A stretch of DNA of 64,000 nucleotides. Source: Thalassobacter stenotrophicus. GTDB lineage: Bacteria; Pseudomonadota; Alphaproteobacteria; Rhodobacterales; Rhodobacteraceae. A model generated the notes under the pieces. That model had not been told where the DNA came from, searched no databases, and saw only the letters and a program-made list of their open reading frames with translations. Shown in pieces: positions 49,975-58,255 of the stretch; the first letter of the stretch is position 1, and each line of letters starts with the position of its first letter. Made by a program: the position numbers and the translations under genes. Location of the stretch: contig NZ_CYRX01000008.1 of NCBI RefSeq assembly GCF_001458315.1, positions 62,001-126,000 of the forward strand. Reading direction: 5' to 3'.

Positions 49975-50823
49975 TTATCCTTTCAGGGGTTGATTGATTT
50001 TGGAGAGCAACGCGCCCAAATCGGGCGCCTCGGTCATGTCGAGGCGGCCAGACCGATCCTTGGCGGGCAGGCCCCAGGGATTGCCGGAGCGGCAGACAAG
50101 GCGGCGCTCCTGGCCTTTGTCCGGATCATGGCGCCATGTGACGCCGCCGTCGGGCGCCTCGTCCCGGCTGAATAGGCTCAGTGTCATCACCTGATCGACG
50201 ATGCCGGGCAATTCGCGGGCAGCCTTGCCGCCTTCCATCTGCGGCTGCCAGATGGTCCGGTTCATTTCATCGGTCAGCCGTTCGAGGATGCCGACGAAGA
50301 TCACCGTCTTTCCCGGCGCATGCTGCAGGTGCTTCAAGAGCCCGATCACTTCGCGGGCCAGCAGGCCGTAGGCACCACGGGTATCTGGTTTTCCTGTGCG
50401 ATCAGAAAGCGCCTCCGGCCGGGTTTTGGCCCAGGCCATCGCCTGACGGGTCAGATCTGTGATGCTGTCGACAAAGACGATGCTTTTGGCATCCAATCGT
50501 GCCGCCAACTCCGGGTGTTGCCCGCGCAGATGCGCATAATGGGCCTCGGAAAAGTGCTCATCGGGCTGCGCGGCGGGGTTGGCCCCGCCAATCAGGCAGG
50601 CAATGTCGACGGCATCGGCAAAGCGACGGATTGGCAAGCTGTCACCGCGCCAATCCTGAACAGATTTCAGTCCAGCTTCGAGATCAACGCAAACAGTCTG
50701 AGCAGCCGGAAGGGTCTTGAGCAGCGTCGTCTTGCCGTAGCCGCTTGGGCCGAACAGCGCCACGGTGGTCTTGCCCTGCGCCTCGGCTAGGCGCTCATCG
50801 GCGGAGAGGATGCGAAGGCTCAT
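49975..50823 (-). CDS. Sak4-like RecA-fold ATPase / recombinase
   Basis: 282 residues. Walker A ALFGPSGYGKTTLLK (22-36), Walker B SIVFVDSITDLTRQA, core VIFVGILERLTDEMN. Single-domain RecA-like phage recombinases of the Sak4/AAA_24 type anneal ssDNA. Neighbouring SSB-like and nuclease genes complete a phage recombination set. GTG/ATG overlaps with both neighbours. Confidence 0.85.
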   Translation of the reverse strand: MSLRILSADERLAEAQGKTTVALFGPSGYGKTTLLKTLPAAQTVCVDLEAGLKSVQDWRGDSLPIRRFADAVDIACLIGGANPAAQPDEHFSEAHYAHLRGQHPELAARLDAKSIVFVDSITDLTRQAMAWAKTRPEALSDRTGKPDTRGAYGLLAREVIGLLKHLQHAPGKTVIFVGILERLTDEMNRTIWQPQMEGGKAARELPGIVDQVMTLSLFSRDEAPDGGVTWRHDPDKGQERRLVCRSGNPWGLPAKDRSGRLDMTEAPDLGALLSKINQPLKG

Positions 50824-51317
50824 TCCAGCACCTCGCCGCGCAGATCGGACAACCCGTTCCGGGTCAAGATCGCCTCAAGACAGTCGCCAAAGCGCCATGT
50901 CGGGTTTTCAGCCCAGAACTGATCGGCCTGACGCATTGCTTCACGCCATTCCCGCAATGCTGCGCTATCGTTGGCGATCTGCTGATTGCGGATCTCGATG
51001 GCCCGGGCAAATTCTGCGCGCGTCAATTGGCGTGTCGAGACAAGGGTCGTGCCTTCAAGATCCATGGCAACGGCCGCTGGCAGTGAAAACGGCAATTCCG
51101 TCTGTTCTGGTGCCACCGCTTGTTCGGCCCGGAGTTTCAGACGGCGGGCCCGTGTGTCGATCCGGGTGACAACGCCATCGATGCCAGCAAGGTACTGGCC
51201 ATCTGCATCGATATCGTCCCAACGGTTGACGGCTGCCTGCCGCTTGTTGATCGCGCGTCCCGCGATCACTTCGCCGACAATCTCGGCGACAACATCATTC
51301 AGTCGCATATGTCCCAT
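50820..51317 (-). CDS. Phage early protein of unknown function
   Basis: 165 residues. MGHMRLNDVVAEIVGEVIAG then INKRQAAVNRWDDIDADGQY, and a C-terminal WREAMRQADQFWAENPTWRF. AGGAGG about seven bases before ATG 51317 fixes the start; the 51512 frame is a shadow. Overlaps 51295-52185 by 23 bases. Not recognised. Confidence 0.65.
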   Translation of the reverse strand: MGHMRLNDVVAEIVGEVIAGRAINKRQAAVNRWDDIDADGQYLAGIDGVVTRIDTRARRLKLRAEQAVAPEQTELPFSLPAAVAMDLEGTTLVSTRQLTRAEFARAIEIRNQQIANDSAALREWREAMRQADQFWAENPTWRFGDCLEAILTRNGLSDLRGEVLE

Positions 51318-52185
51318 TCTGGACCTCCTGTTCGTAAAGGGTGCTGAAGTCGGTGAGCCAGGCCGCCGCGCGCCGGATCGGCGCGGTATCGACGGCATGG
51401 CGAGACGCGGGCGGGACGCGGCGTACCGACTCCGCGGGGCTTGGCTGTTCATCGATGCGCTCGATGATCTCTTCGATCCGGCCGCAGATCGCGCGATCCT
51501 CTTGGGTCCCAAAGACCGCGATCTGGCGCGCCCGCATTTCCGGCGTCAGTGGCGGCGGGCGATCTCGCTCGAGGCGCTGAACGCTTTCCTGGATGCGCTG
51601 CAACCTATCGAGAGAACGTTGCAGCCGATCCTCTGCGGCGCGACGGACCGCCGATCGGGTTGGTTCCTCCCCGCGCTCAAGCTTTTGATCCAAGGTGCGG
51701 CGCACAATGCCTGGGTCGGCGGCTTCGGCGTCGCGGATAAGGCGCGCATCGTGAACCTGGTCGCGGCGCAGACCGAGATCGGCCATGGTGACGATCGCGA
51801 TGTCGCCACCAACAGGATTTGGGCCATCGGAATGCGTTTCAACGTTGGGGTCACCAACCTTGAAATTCCGACCACCGCCGTGTCTAGCGACGTCACCACG
51901 CTCCTGCGCAGCATCATACTCGTCGGCGAGGCGCCGCTTGGCAGCCGCTTCAATTTCGAGGGCGTCAGCCTGCGCGCGGTGAGCCGCAGCCACGAGATCA
52001 TCATGGGCGGCTTTTGCGTTTTTGAGCCGCGCGGCCCGTTTGGCGACATCATAGGCCAAACCGGCAGCTTCACGGGCCTCGAGCACTTCTGCCGCCGTTT
52101 TGGCGCTGGCCAACATTGTGGCGGCACGATCGATGAGACCTGGGAGGTTCTCGCCGGCCAAGGGAATGGGGGCAAGCGCAGTCAT
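51295..52185 (-). CDS. Phage early protein of unknown function
   Basis: 296 residues, Ala/Arg/Glu-rich and mostly helical. N-terminal half KTAAEVLEAREAAGLAYDVA and KAAHDDLVAAAHRAQADALE is coiled-coil-like, then ADLGLRRDQVHDARLIRDAE resembles ParB-linked or phage-replication scaffold proteins. C-terminus contains RQIAVFGTQEDRAICGRIEE. Overlaps both neighbours by 4 bases or more. Confidence 0.6.
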   Translation of the reverse strand: MTALAPIPLAGENLPGLIDRAATMLASAKTAAEVLEAREAAGLAYDVAKRAARLKNAKAAHDDLVAAAHRAQADALEIEAAAKRRLADEYDAAQERGDVARHGGGRNFKVGDPNVETHSDGPNPVGGDIAIVTMADLGLRRDQVHDARLIRDAEAADPGIVRRTLDQKLERGEEPTRSAVRRAAEDRLQRSLDRLQRIQESVQRLERDRPPPLTPEMRARQIAVFGTQEDRAICGRIEEIIERIDEQPSPAESVRRVPPASRHAVDTAPIRRAAAWLTDFSTLYEQEVQNGTYATE

Positions 52186-52670
52186 TTCCGCGCCTCCGCC
52201 GGCTCCAGCGTGACCTTCAGTGCGCCAACCTTCACGGTGCGCGCAGGCTCGAAGCCGTCACGCCAGGCACCCGGCAGCGCATTGTACTTGCGCTCCGAGA
52301 CGGTCAGCTTGGTGTCGATGAATTCGGCCGGGTCCTCGCCGCTGTCAGCAATGTTCCGGGCAATCTGCGCAAGTTTCTCCTGGTTCCAGTCGACGCGTTT
52401 CGGCAGATCGGCCACCACGGTGTAGTCGCCATCAGCAAGGCGCACCGTGCCGGTATCCTTGCCGCAAGCCCGACGGGCCTCGGCAGCACGTGTGGCGTAG
52501 CGCACCTCGAGGGCGGCGCTGAACCGCGCAGTCGCGGCCTTCAACTGCTTGTTTGCGTGATCCAGTTCGCCTTGAAGGGCGGCCAGCAATTCGACCGGCA
52601 TCTGCGCCAGATCGCCGGTGGGCATATTGAGCATGTCGTCCACGCTCGGGGTGTTTTCTGGATAGGTCAT
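52182..52670 (-). CDS. Phage early protein of unknown function
   Basis: 162 residues. ELDHANKQLKAATARFSAAL is a coiled coil, then ADGDYTVVADLPKRVDWNQE and FIDTKLTVSERKYNALPGAW. The LPKRVDWNQEKL motif recurs in phage proteins beside Sak4-like genes from memory. Function unknown. Confidence 0.68.
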   Translation of the reverse strand: MTYPENTPSVDDMLNMPTGDLAQMPVELLAALQGELDHANKQLKAATARFSAALEVRYATRAAEARRACGKDTGTVRLADGDYTVVADLPKRVDWNQEKLAQIARNIADSGEDPAEFIDTKLTVSERKYNALPGAWRDGFEPARTVKVGALKVTLEPAEARK

Positions 52671-52694
52671 GGGGGTTCCTTTTCGGGGGATGGG

Positions 52695-53033
52695 TCAGGC
52701 GGCGACGGCAGCGAGCTGCGTCACGGCATCAGCGGTTCCGCGCGTCTTGGGCCGCGCAATGGCGAGATAGGAAAACAGGTCCGGTCCAAGGCGCTCTTGG
52801 ACGAGATGGACGAGGCCTTGGCTTTCGGTCCAAAAGGCCCGCTTGCCCAAGAGGGCCAGTTCCGTGCGCTCATTGTCCCCAAGCTTGGAAAGCCCTGGGA
52901 AGGTATCGAGCACCAAGAAGCCGCGGTGGTATTCCAGTCGGTCGCCGGGCAAGGCCTGGGCGACCCAGGCGCAGAACTGGATTTCCGTCAGTGACGCCTT
53001 CGCCCGGAATGTGGTGATGGTTGCTGTGGTCAT
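52695..53033 (-). CDS. Small phage early protein
   Basis: 112 residues: FRAKASLTEIQFCAWVAQAL then GDRLEYHRGFLVLD and FWTESQGLVHLVQERLGPDL. Winged-helix-like pattern. Common in early operons of alphaproteobacterial prophages; role unknown. Confidence 0.65.
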   Translation of the reverse strand: MTTATITTFRAKASLTEIQFCAWVAQALPGDRLEYHRGFLVLDTFPGLSKLGDNERTELALLGKRAFWTESQGLVHLVQERLGPDLFSYLAIARPKTRGTADAVTQLAAVAA

Positions 53034-53061
53034 GATCTTGCTCTCCTCGACCTGCTTCTAC

Positions 53062-53655
53062 TCACGCGCTCTGAAAACCGTCCCAGCAGGGGCCGAGACC
53101 GTAGGCGGTGAGGACGGGACGAAGAGCGGAGATCCGGCGATAAAGCGTTGAGCGTTTGACAGCGCCTTGGGCGACCAGGTCAGAAACGGTGAGCCGGGAC
53201 AGAACGCGGCAGAGTTGGCGATCACCATTGCTCAGACGGGCCAGCGCGCATTCGGTCGCAAGCCGTGCATGCTGCATATCGGCGTCAAAAGGGCGCTGGC
53301 CGTACCAGCTGGTCAGGCCATCCTCCTCGAGCAGCAGGTTTTTCAGGGGCTCACGGCTACCAGCCATCGGCGCATCAAGTGAAAACATCCACCCGTCCTG
53401 CGCCCGCCGCTGACGCTGGATTCGCATCGCGATACGCGATGACTGGTTGCGCAGGGCGATATTGGCGAAGGCGCCAATGCTGCCGCGGCGCGCGTCAAAT
53501 CCAGGCAAGCGGCAGATGAGATCGAGCAGCAGATCCTGCGAGAGATCCTCGAGGTCAGCTGGCGGCAGGCGCAATTTGCGGTGCAGGCGACGTGCGGCGC
53601 GATTGGCCTCGTCGATCAGCGTGACAACGTCGGCGGTCGATAATTTGGGGGGCAT
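53062..53655 (-). CDS. Sigma-70-like phage transcription factor
   Basis: 197 residues. Region-2-like helix DLEDLSQDLLLDLICRLPGF then IGAFANIALRNQSSRI, and a C-terminal helix-turn-helix (LTVSDLVAQGAVKRSTLYRR) like region 4. The spacing matches group-4 sigma factors, but the region-2 core is divergent. May direct RNA polymerase to late promoters. Preceded by a 7-bp inverted repeat at 53667-53692. Confidence 0.75.
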   Translation of the reverse strand: MPPKLSTADVVTLIDEANRAARRLHRKLRLPPADLEDLSQDLLLDLICRLPGFDARRGSIGAFANIALRNQSSRIAMRIQRQRRAQDGWMFSLDAPMAGSREPLKNLLLEEDGLTSWYGQRPFDADMQHARLATECALARLSNGDRQLCRVLSRLTVSDLVAQGAVKRSTLYRRISALRPVLTAYGLGPCWDGFQSA

Positions 53656-53666
53656 GGTCGGGGTCC

Positions 53667-53692
53667 TCGAAGCTTGATTTCTCTTGCTTCGA
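53667..53692. promoter_or_regulatory. Inverted repeat upstream of the sigma-like gene
   Basis: TCGAAGC (53667-53673) and GCTTCGA (53686-53692), 12-base loop, 11 bases before the sigma-like start. Perfect arms. Operator or attenuator candidate. Confidence 0.4.
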
Positions 53693-53727
53693 ATTTCGCC
53701 GACCCCGGCCTTCCGTTTGTGTGTTTG

Positions 53728-54705
53728 TTATGTGTAGATTGTGTGCCGTTTGTGTGTGGCGCCCTCATCGGCAAAGGAAATCGCTTCTGGTGCAAGGCCC
53801 AACCGGTAACCGACGCCATGCACCGTTGCGATCAGCTCCTTGGCCGTCGAGGCCGGCGCACCGGGTGCCACAAGGGCTTTGCGCAAATCCCGAATAACCT
53901 CGTTTGGCGGGCGGCCGGTTTCAGCCTCAATGATTTGCTTCTTGATGATTGGGTCCCTGCGGCATGCCTGCTCAGCGAGCAAAACAAGAACGGCAACCAT
54001 CTGAACCGACATGTCCAGAACCCTTCCATCGAGCATGACGGAGGGGATGGATCGATCTATGATCAAGCGGACGCGGTCACTTGGCGGCAGCAAGCCATCA
54101 AACGACACCACTTCAACGCCGTTCCCATCCGTGCGAAGGATTTCAACAACTTCGTGGGCGTCGATTTCCATGTCGCGCAGTCGGATGCCACTGGCCTGGT
54201 CAATCTCATCGAAGACCACGATAGGCGGCGTGCCTCCAGCGAGTGATTTCAAGAGCATCGAGATGCCCGGCGCAAACACATCACGGGGCGAGCGACACAA
54301 AAAGATGGTACGCCCCGTCGCCGCCACGCCCATCGACCAAAGCCCAGCGGAAATCACCGCCGGCGTTCCCGTCAACTTGCCCGCCGCCGCAATGGCTGCG
54401 ATCAACTTCTCTCCTTCGATCCGGTAGCGTATCAGGTCGGCCGGCTCGAGGAATACATCCTGGCTGGGGTCGAGCGGGCAGCAGGCGACGAGCTTGCCGT
54501 TGATTTCCTGGATCATCCGCGCATCATGGCCGCAATCGCAATGCGCGCAGGTGCCCCAGCTGTCGATCTTGCGGTCCTCGATAAGGATGCGCGTTCTGAG
54601 CAGCATGTTGATTTCTGCCTCGGGAAAGCGCCGCAGCAGTCGGCCAGAGACCTCGGGGCGCGCGCCCGTCTTATTCAGCCGCTTCCACAACCAGATCAAA
54701 ATCAT
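53728..54705 (-). CDS. Winged-helix (OmpR-type) regulator with Cys-rich N-terminus
   Basis: 325 residues. A CAHCDCGHDARMI region near residues 60-75 with further CC could bind zinc; middle PPIVVFDEIDQASGIRLRDM; C-terminal OmpR/PhoB-type winged helix (about 240-310: ACRRDPIIKKQIIEAETGRP then AKELIATVHGVGYRLGL). A phage-borne activator of early or late genes is likely. Start may be 54705 or 54606; the first overlaps the upstream gene by 35 bases. Confidence 0.78.
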   Translation of the reverse strand: MILIWLWKRLNKTGARPEVSGRLLRRFPEAEINMLLRTRILIEDRKIDSWGTCAHCDCGHDARMIQEINGKLVACCPLDPSQDVFLEPADLIRYRIEGEKLIAAIAAAGKLTGTPAVISAGLWSMGVAATGRTIFLCRSPRDVFAPGISMLLKSLAGGTPPIVVFDEIDQASGIRLRDMEIDAHEVVEILRTDGNGVEVVSFDGLLPPSDRVRLIIDRSIPSVMLDGRVLDMSVQMVAVLVLLAEQACRRDPIIKKQIIEAETGRPPNEVIRDLRKALVAPGAPASTAKELIATVHGVGYRLGLAPEAISFADEGATHKRHTIYT

Positions 54706-55906
54706 GGTCTTTCTCCAACCCGTTGCGTGCAATCAGCGTATGGATCGATTTCTCAAACCGCGTGCGACGGAAGGCCAAGGTCCCGGGTGGTTTCAGGCGC
54801 ACTGTGGACTGGGCTGGCTTCTTCTTGCCCACATGGAAAAAAACACGGAACGTGATCTCGCCGAGCCGCCAGCCTTGCCGAAAATCCACCTCGCTGGTCG
54901 TAAAGTTGCGCAATGCGCCGTTGGTGTCTTTGGTTACCCAGCTGCGTAGATGCCGCGAAGCCTGCGCATCCTCATCCCATTCGAAGAGGTCAGCCGCGGC
55001 CGCGACAATCGTTACGCTGTGGATCGTGTCATCATGTCGATGTTCGAAGGCAAAGTCCGGGCCTGCCTCGGAGATGGGATCCAGCGTGTAGAGATCACGC
55101 GCATGATCACCGGCGAAAAAGCCCGGGCGCCCCAGGATATGTGTGGCGAAGAGCTCGGCCAGTTCCACCTGCTGGGATTTCAGCACGCCACCAATCAGCA
55201 AACGCCCTTCTGTCGCGTTATAGCGCAGGGCAGCGTATTTGACCGCGCGGACCGTGATGATCTCTTCCCGATCGCCCGACACCACGGGCGTGGTCTTGAC
55301 CGGGGCGCCATGGCTCAGGACCAGGTTGAATTCGTCGTCCTCGTCATAAGGCGCCAAACGGCAATAACCGCCCTGCAGGTCCTTGGCGAAGAGCGCCGCT
55401 GCCGCGGCTTCAAGCGCTGCGCCGACATCGTCGGTGAAATCCGCCGGCACATCCCGTTCCGGCCCCCGAAACTCCGCCATCGCGGTCGGCGCCCTCAGCG
55501 CCAATTGGTCCGCAGCAACCTCGAACAGGTCATGGTGATGGAGATAGACGTGCAATGCCACGTGTTTCGGGTCCTGTTCGGCAGGGGCGTCAGCCGTCTG
55601 CTCAGGGTCGGCGGGCTCGAACAATGTGATTTGCTGGCGCCGCGCTGCCGACAAGATCGTCTCCATCCCATGCGACGTGCCCAGTTCCGCAATTCGGTGC
55701 AGGTCAGCCACGAGCCCCTCGGACCAGTCATTGACCGGTTGGTCGAAATACTCTGCCAGCAGACCACGATGGTTTGCCTCTGCATCATCAAAGGCGATGG
55801 GCGCCGCCCCACCGACGAAATGGCGGTCGAAGAGCTGGCGCATCAGCATGGGATCAATGGTCTTCAGGAAACGTGGATTCACGAACTTCTTGAGATTGCC
55901 GGCCAT
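54671..55906 (-). CDS. First gene of the early operon, unknown function
   Basis: 411 residues. NLKKFVNPRFLKTIDPMLMR at the N-terminus, SHGMETILSAARRQQITLFE, and a C-terminal RFEKSIHTLIARNGLEKDHD. No family recognised with confidence; acidic with a few His-rich stretches (LHVYLHHHDLFEVA). Immediately downstream of the SOS-controlled promoter, so first expressed on induction; an induction or host-takeover role is possible. AAAGGA six bases before ATG. Confidence 0.7.
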   Translation of the reverse strand: MAGNLKKFVNPRFLKTIDPMLMRQLFDRHFVGGAAPIAFDDAEANHRGLLAEYFDQPVNDWSEGLVADLHRIAELGTSHGMETILSAARRQQITLFEPADPEQTADAPAEQDPKHVALHVYLHHHDLFEVAADQLALRAPTAMAEFRGPERDVPADFTDDVGAALEAAAAALFAKDLQGGYCRLAPYDEDDEFNLVLSHGAPVKTTPVVSGDREEIITVRAVKYAALRYNATEGRLLIGGVLKSQQVELAELFATHILGRPGFFAGDHARDLYTLDPISEAGPDFAFEHRHDDTIHSVTIVAAAADLFEWDEDAQASRHLRSWVTKDTNGALRNFTTSEVDFRQGWRLGEITFRVFFHVGKKKPAQSTVRLKPPGTLAFRRTRFEKSIHTLIARNGLEKDHDFDLVVEAAE

Positions 55907-55930
55907 GGCGAATCCTTTCTGTCGGGGAAA

Positions 55931-55959
55931 ATAATGTTCATCTTATGTTCTCATCGCAA
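55931..55959 (-). promoter_or_regulatory. Early operon promoter with LexA (SOS) box
   Basis: On the minus strand TTGCGA (55954-55959) and CATTAT (55931-55936) are 17 bases apart. Between them GAAC-ATAAGAT-GAAC (55936-55950) is a perfect GTTC-N7-GTTC alphaproteobacterial LexA site, overlapping the -10. LexA bound there would block RNA polymerase. The ATG of the 411-residue gene is 30 bases downstream. Confidence 0.8.
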
Positions 55960-56042
55960 CAGGTCAATCATCGCGTTGGGCGTGGGACAGATTCCAAAAG
56001 GCGTGAGTAGAAGCTGGGCGAGAGAACGACCCGGGAAACCCC

Positions 56043-56246
56043 ATGAAACGCCCCAACGCCCTACAACCCGACCGCATGAACGCCCAGGAGCGCCGCGCCG
56101 AACTTTGCAGTTTGCTAGCGCTTGGCCTTGTCCGCATTCACCAAAGAGAACGTCTGCAAAATACTGATATTTATGGAGAAAGTTCGCTACACAACTCAGC
56201 TCGCCAGAGCGTTCATGCAGATCCAAGCAGAAAGGAAGCAAAATGA
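56043..56246 (+). CDS. Small protein, first of a duplicated pair
   Basis: 67 residues. KRPNALQPDRMNAQERRAEL then CSLLALGLVR is repeated in the next gene. After residue 30 the two diverge. AACCCC precedes the ATG; its stop overlaps the next start (ATGA). Precedes DUF2924 and a serine recombinase. Translation from the inner MNAQERRAEL is also possible. Function unknown. Confidence 0.55.
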   Translation: MKRPNALQPDRMNAQERRAELCSLLALGLVRIHQRERLQNTDIYGESSLHNSARQSVHADPSRKEAK

Positions 56247-56497
56247 ACGCTTTGAACCCGGCGTTGCACAGGGATGCCTTACGCCACCCCTTGAAACGGC
56301 CAAACGCACTACACCCCAACCACATGACTGCCCAGGAGCGTCTGGCTGAGATTTGCAGTTTGCTGGCGCTCGCCCTCGCTCGGCCCAATGTGCCCACCGG
56401 CAAAAACCCATCCGAAAAGATGGAGATGAACGCCGGCGCAGTGAGACAGCGCAATTCCGCCTTGCCACTCAAAATCGAAAGCAACTCTCATGAATAA
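56243..56497 (+). CDS. Small protein, second of a duplicated pair
   Basis: 84 residues. KRPNALHPNHMTAQERLAEI then CSLLALALAR, about 75% alike to the first over 30 residues. The C-terminal half is basic and probably disordered. Small proteins of this MTAQERLAEI type commonly precede DUF2924 in alphaproteobacterial elements. Overlaps DUF2924 by eight bases. Confidence 0.65.
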   Translation: MNALNPALHRDALRHPLKRPNALHPNHMTAQERLAEICSLLALALARPNVPTGKNPSEKMEMNAGAVRQRNSALPLKIESNSHE

Positions 56498-56942
56498 GCA
56501 TGATCCAATTCCTGCGCGCATCGCCGCGTTGAAAACCACGCCAACGCCGGCCTTGCGCAAACAATGGCGCGAGTTGTTCGGGACCATGCCACCGCCCTTC
56601 AACCGGCGTTACCTGGAAAGCCGGCTGGCTTATCGCATTCAGGAACTGACCTATGGTGGCCTGAAACCCCAGACCCTCAAACGACTGGCTAAGCTGGGCG
56701 ACGAGCTCGATGGCGGAGATCGCCTGAAAAGCCGCATCCGCGCCGATATCAAGCCGATCGTGGGCACAAGGCTGCTCCGCGAATGGCAGGGGGTCGAGCA
56801 TGTCGTCACGGTGACGGTCGATGGGTATGAATGGCAGGGGCGCCCGTACAAATCGCTGTCCGCCATCGCCCGCGCCATCACCGGCACGCGCTGGAATGGC
56901 TGGGTCTTCTTTGGCCTGAAGAACTATCGGGGGCGGACATGA
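56490..56942 (+). CDS. DUF2924 protein
   Basis: 150 residues. Core MPPPFNRRYLESRLAYRIQE then QELTYGGLKP and the C-terminal LSAIARAITGTRWNGWVFFG are the DUF2924 signature. Always found beside large serine recombinases in alphaproteobacterial prophages and islands, so an accessory in recombination directionality is plausible but unproven. Overlaps the recombinase start (ATGA). Confidence 0.9.
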   Translation: MNKHDPIPARIAALKTTPTPALRKQWRELFGTMPPPFNRRYLESRLAYRIQELTYGGLKPQTLKRLAKLGDELDGGDRLKSRIRADIKPIVGTRLLREWQGVEHVVTVTVDGYEWQGRPYKSLSAIARAITGTRWNGWVFFGLKNYRGRT

Positions 56943-58255
56943 CCCAACCAATCCTGCGCAAACTGCGCTGCGCCATCTACACCCGCAAATCCAGCGAGGA
57001 AGGGCTCGAGCAGGAATTCAACTCGCTCCATGCCCAGCGCGAAGCCTGTGAGGCCTACATCGCCAGTCAGCGGTCTGAAGGCTGGGTGGTGCTCCGTGAC
57101 CAATATGACGACGGCGGTGTGTCCGGCGGCACTCTGGAGCGGCCGGGCCTTAAAGCGCTGATGCAAGACATCGAGGACGGATTGATTGACGTGGTCGTGG
57201 TCTACAAGATCGACCGGCTCAGCCGCTCGCTGGCTGACTTCGCAAAGCTGGTTGAGGTGTTCGACCGGACCAGCGTCACCTTTGTATCCGTTACCCAGCA
57301 GTTCAACACGACGACGTCCATGGGGCGGTTGACCCTCAACATCTTGTTGTCTTTTGCGCAATTCGAACGCGAAGTGACCGCGGAACGCATCCGTGACAAG
57401 TTTGCCGCCAGCCGCAAGAAGGGCATCTGGATGGGCGGCGTGCCGCCCTACGGTTACCGCGTCGAAAATCGCAAGCTCATAGTCGATGAGGAGAAGGCTG
57501 AGCATATCCGTTGGATTTTCAGCCGTTTCGTGGAAATCGGCTCCGCGACGGAACTGGCGCGCCAGATCGATCAGCGTGGGCTCTTAACGCCAAATGGAAA
57601 TCGGATCGACAAGAAGTACCTCTATCGGCTGCTGAACAACCGCGCCTATATCGGCGAAGCGGTTCACAAGGGCGAAAGCTATCCAGGGGAACATGAGGCC
57701 ATCCTTGACCGCGTTATCTGGGACAAGGTCCATACCATCCTGCAGGAGAGCCCACATAAGCGGGCAGCGAATACACGCGCCGAGACGCCAGCACTGCTCA
57801 AGGGATTGATCTACGGCCCCGATGGGGCGGCATTCTCACCAACCCACACGAGAAAGCGGGGCAAGCTTTATCGCTACTATGTCAGCCAGTCGATCCTGAA
57901 GCACGGGGCTGGATCCTGCCCGATTGGCCGGGTTACTGCCGGTGAAATCGAGACCGCCGTGATCGACCAGGTCCGTGCTGTGTTTCGCCAACCAGAAATC
58001 ATCGCCGGCGCGTGGGACGCCGCGAAAAGTCATTGTCGCGACATAACTCTCGACGAGGCGCGCACGGCCCTACAGCAATTCGATCCGCTGTGGGATGAAC
58101 TCTTCCCAGCCGAGCAGACACGTATCATCGCCTTGGCCGTTAAGCGAGTCGACATTGGCCCCGACGCCATAAGCGTCCGGATGCGTATCGATGGGCTCGC
58201 AGAGTTGGCCCAAGAACTGCTGCAAAGCCCTGAAGACAAGGATGCTGCCGCATGA
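56939..58255 (+). CDS. Large serine recombinase (prophage integrase)
   Basis: 438 residues, complete. Resolvase domain (about 8-150): AIYTRKSSEEGLEQEFNSLH with nucleophile Ser18, VVVYKIDRLSRSLADF, and FAQFEREVTAERIRDK; recombinase domain about 170-280 (GYRVENRKL, YLYRLLNNRAYIGE), then the zinc-ribbon-like region (KLYRYYVSQSILKHGAGSCP). Likely integrates and, with a partner, excises the prophage. Intact, unlike the 9.6-kb copy. Confidence 0.92.
   Translation: MTQPILRKLRCAIYTRKSSEEGLEQEFNSLHAQREACEAYIASQRSEGWVVLRDQYDDGGVSGGTLERPGLKALMQDIEDGLIDVVVVYKIDRLSRSLADFAKLVEVFDRTSVTFVSVTQQFNTTTSMGRLTLNILLSFAQFEREVTAERIRDKFAASRKKGIWMGGVPPYGYRVENRKLIVDEEKAEHIRWIFSRFVEIGSATELARQIDQRGLLTPNGNRIDKKYLYRLLNNRAYIGEAVHKGESYPGEHEAILDRVIWDKVHTILQESPHKRAANTRAETPALLKGLIYGPDGAAFSPTHTRKRGKLYRYYVSQSILKHGAGSCPIGRVTAGEIETAVIDQVRAVFRQPEIIAGAWDAAKSHCRDITLDEARTALQQFDPLWDELFPAEQTRIIALAVKRVDIGPDAISVRMRIDGLAELAQELLQSPEDKDAAA

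Noticed and set aside
50986-52425. 479-codon plus-strand open frame
   Set aside because: Antisense of three overlapping early phage genes with good starts; the plus-strand composition is shadow-like.
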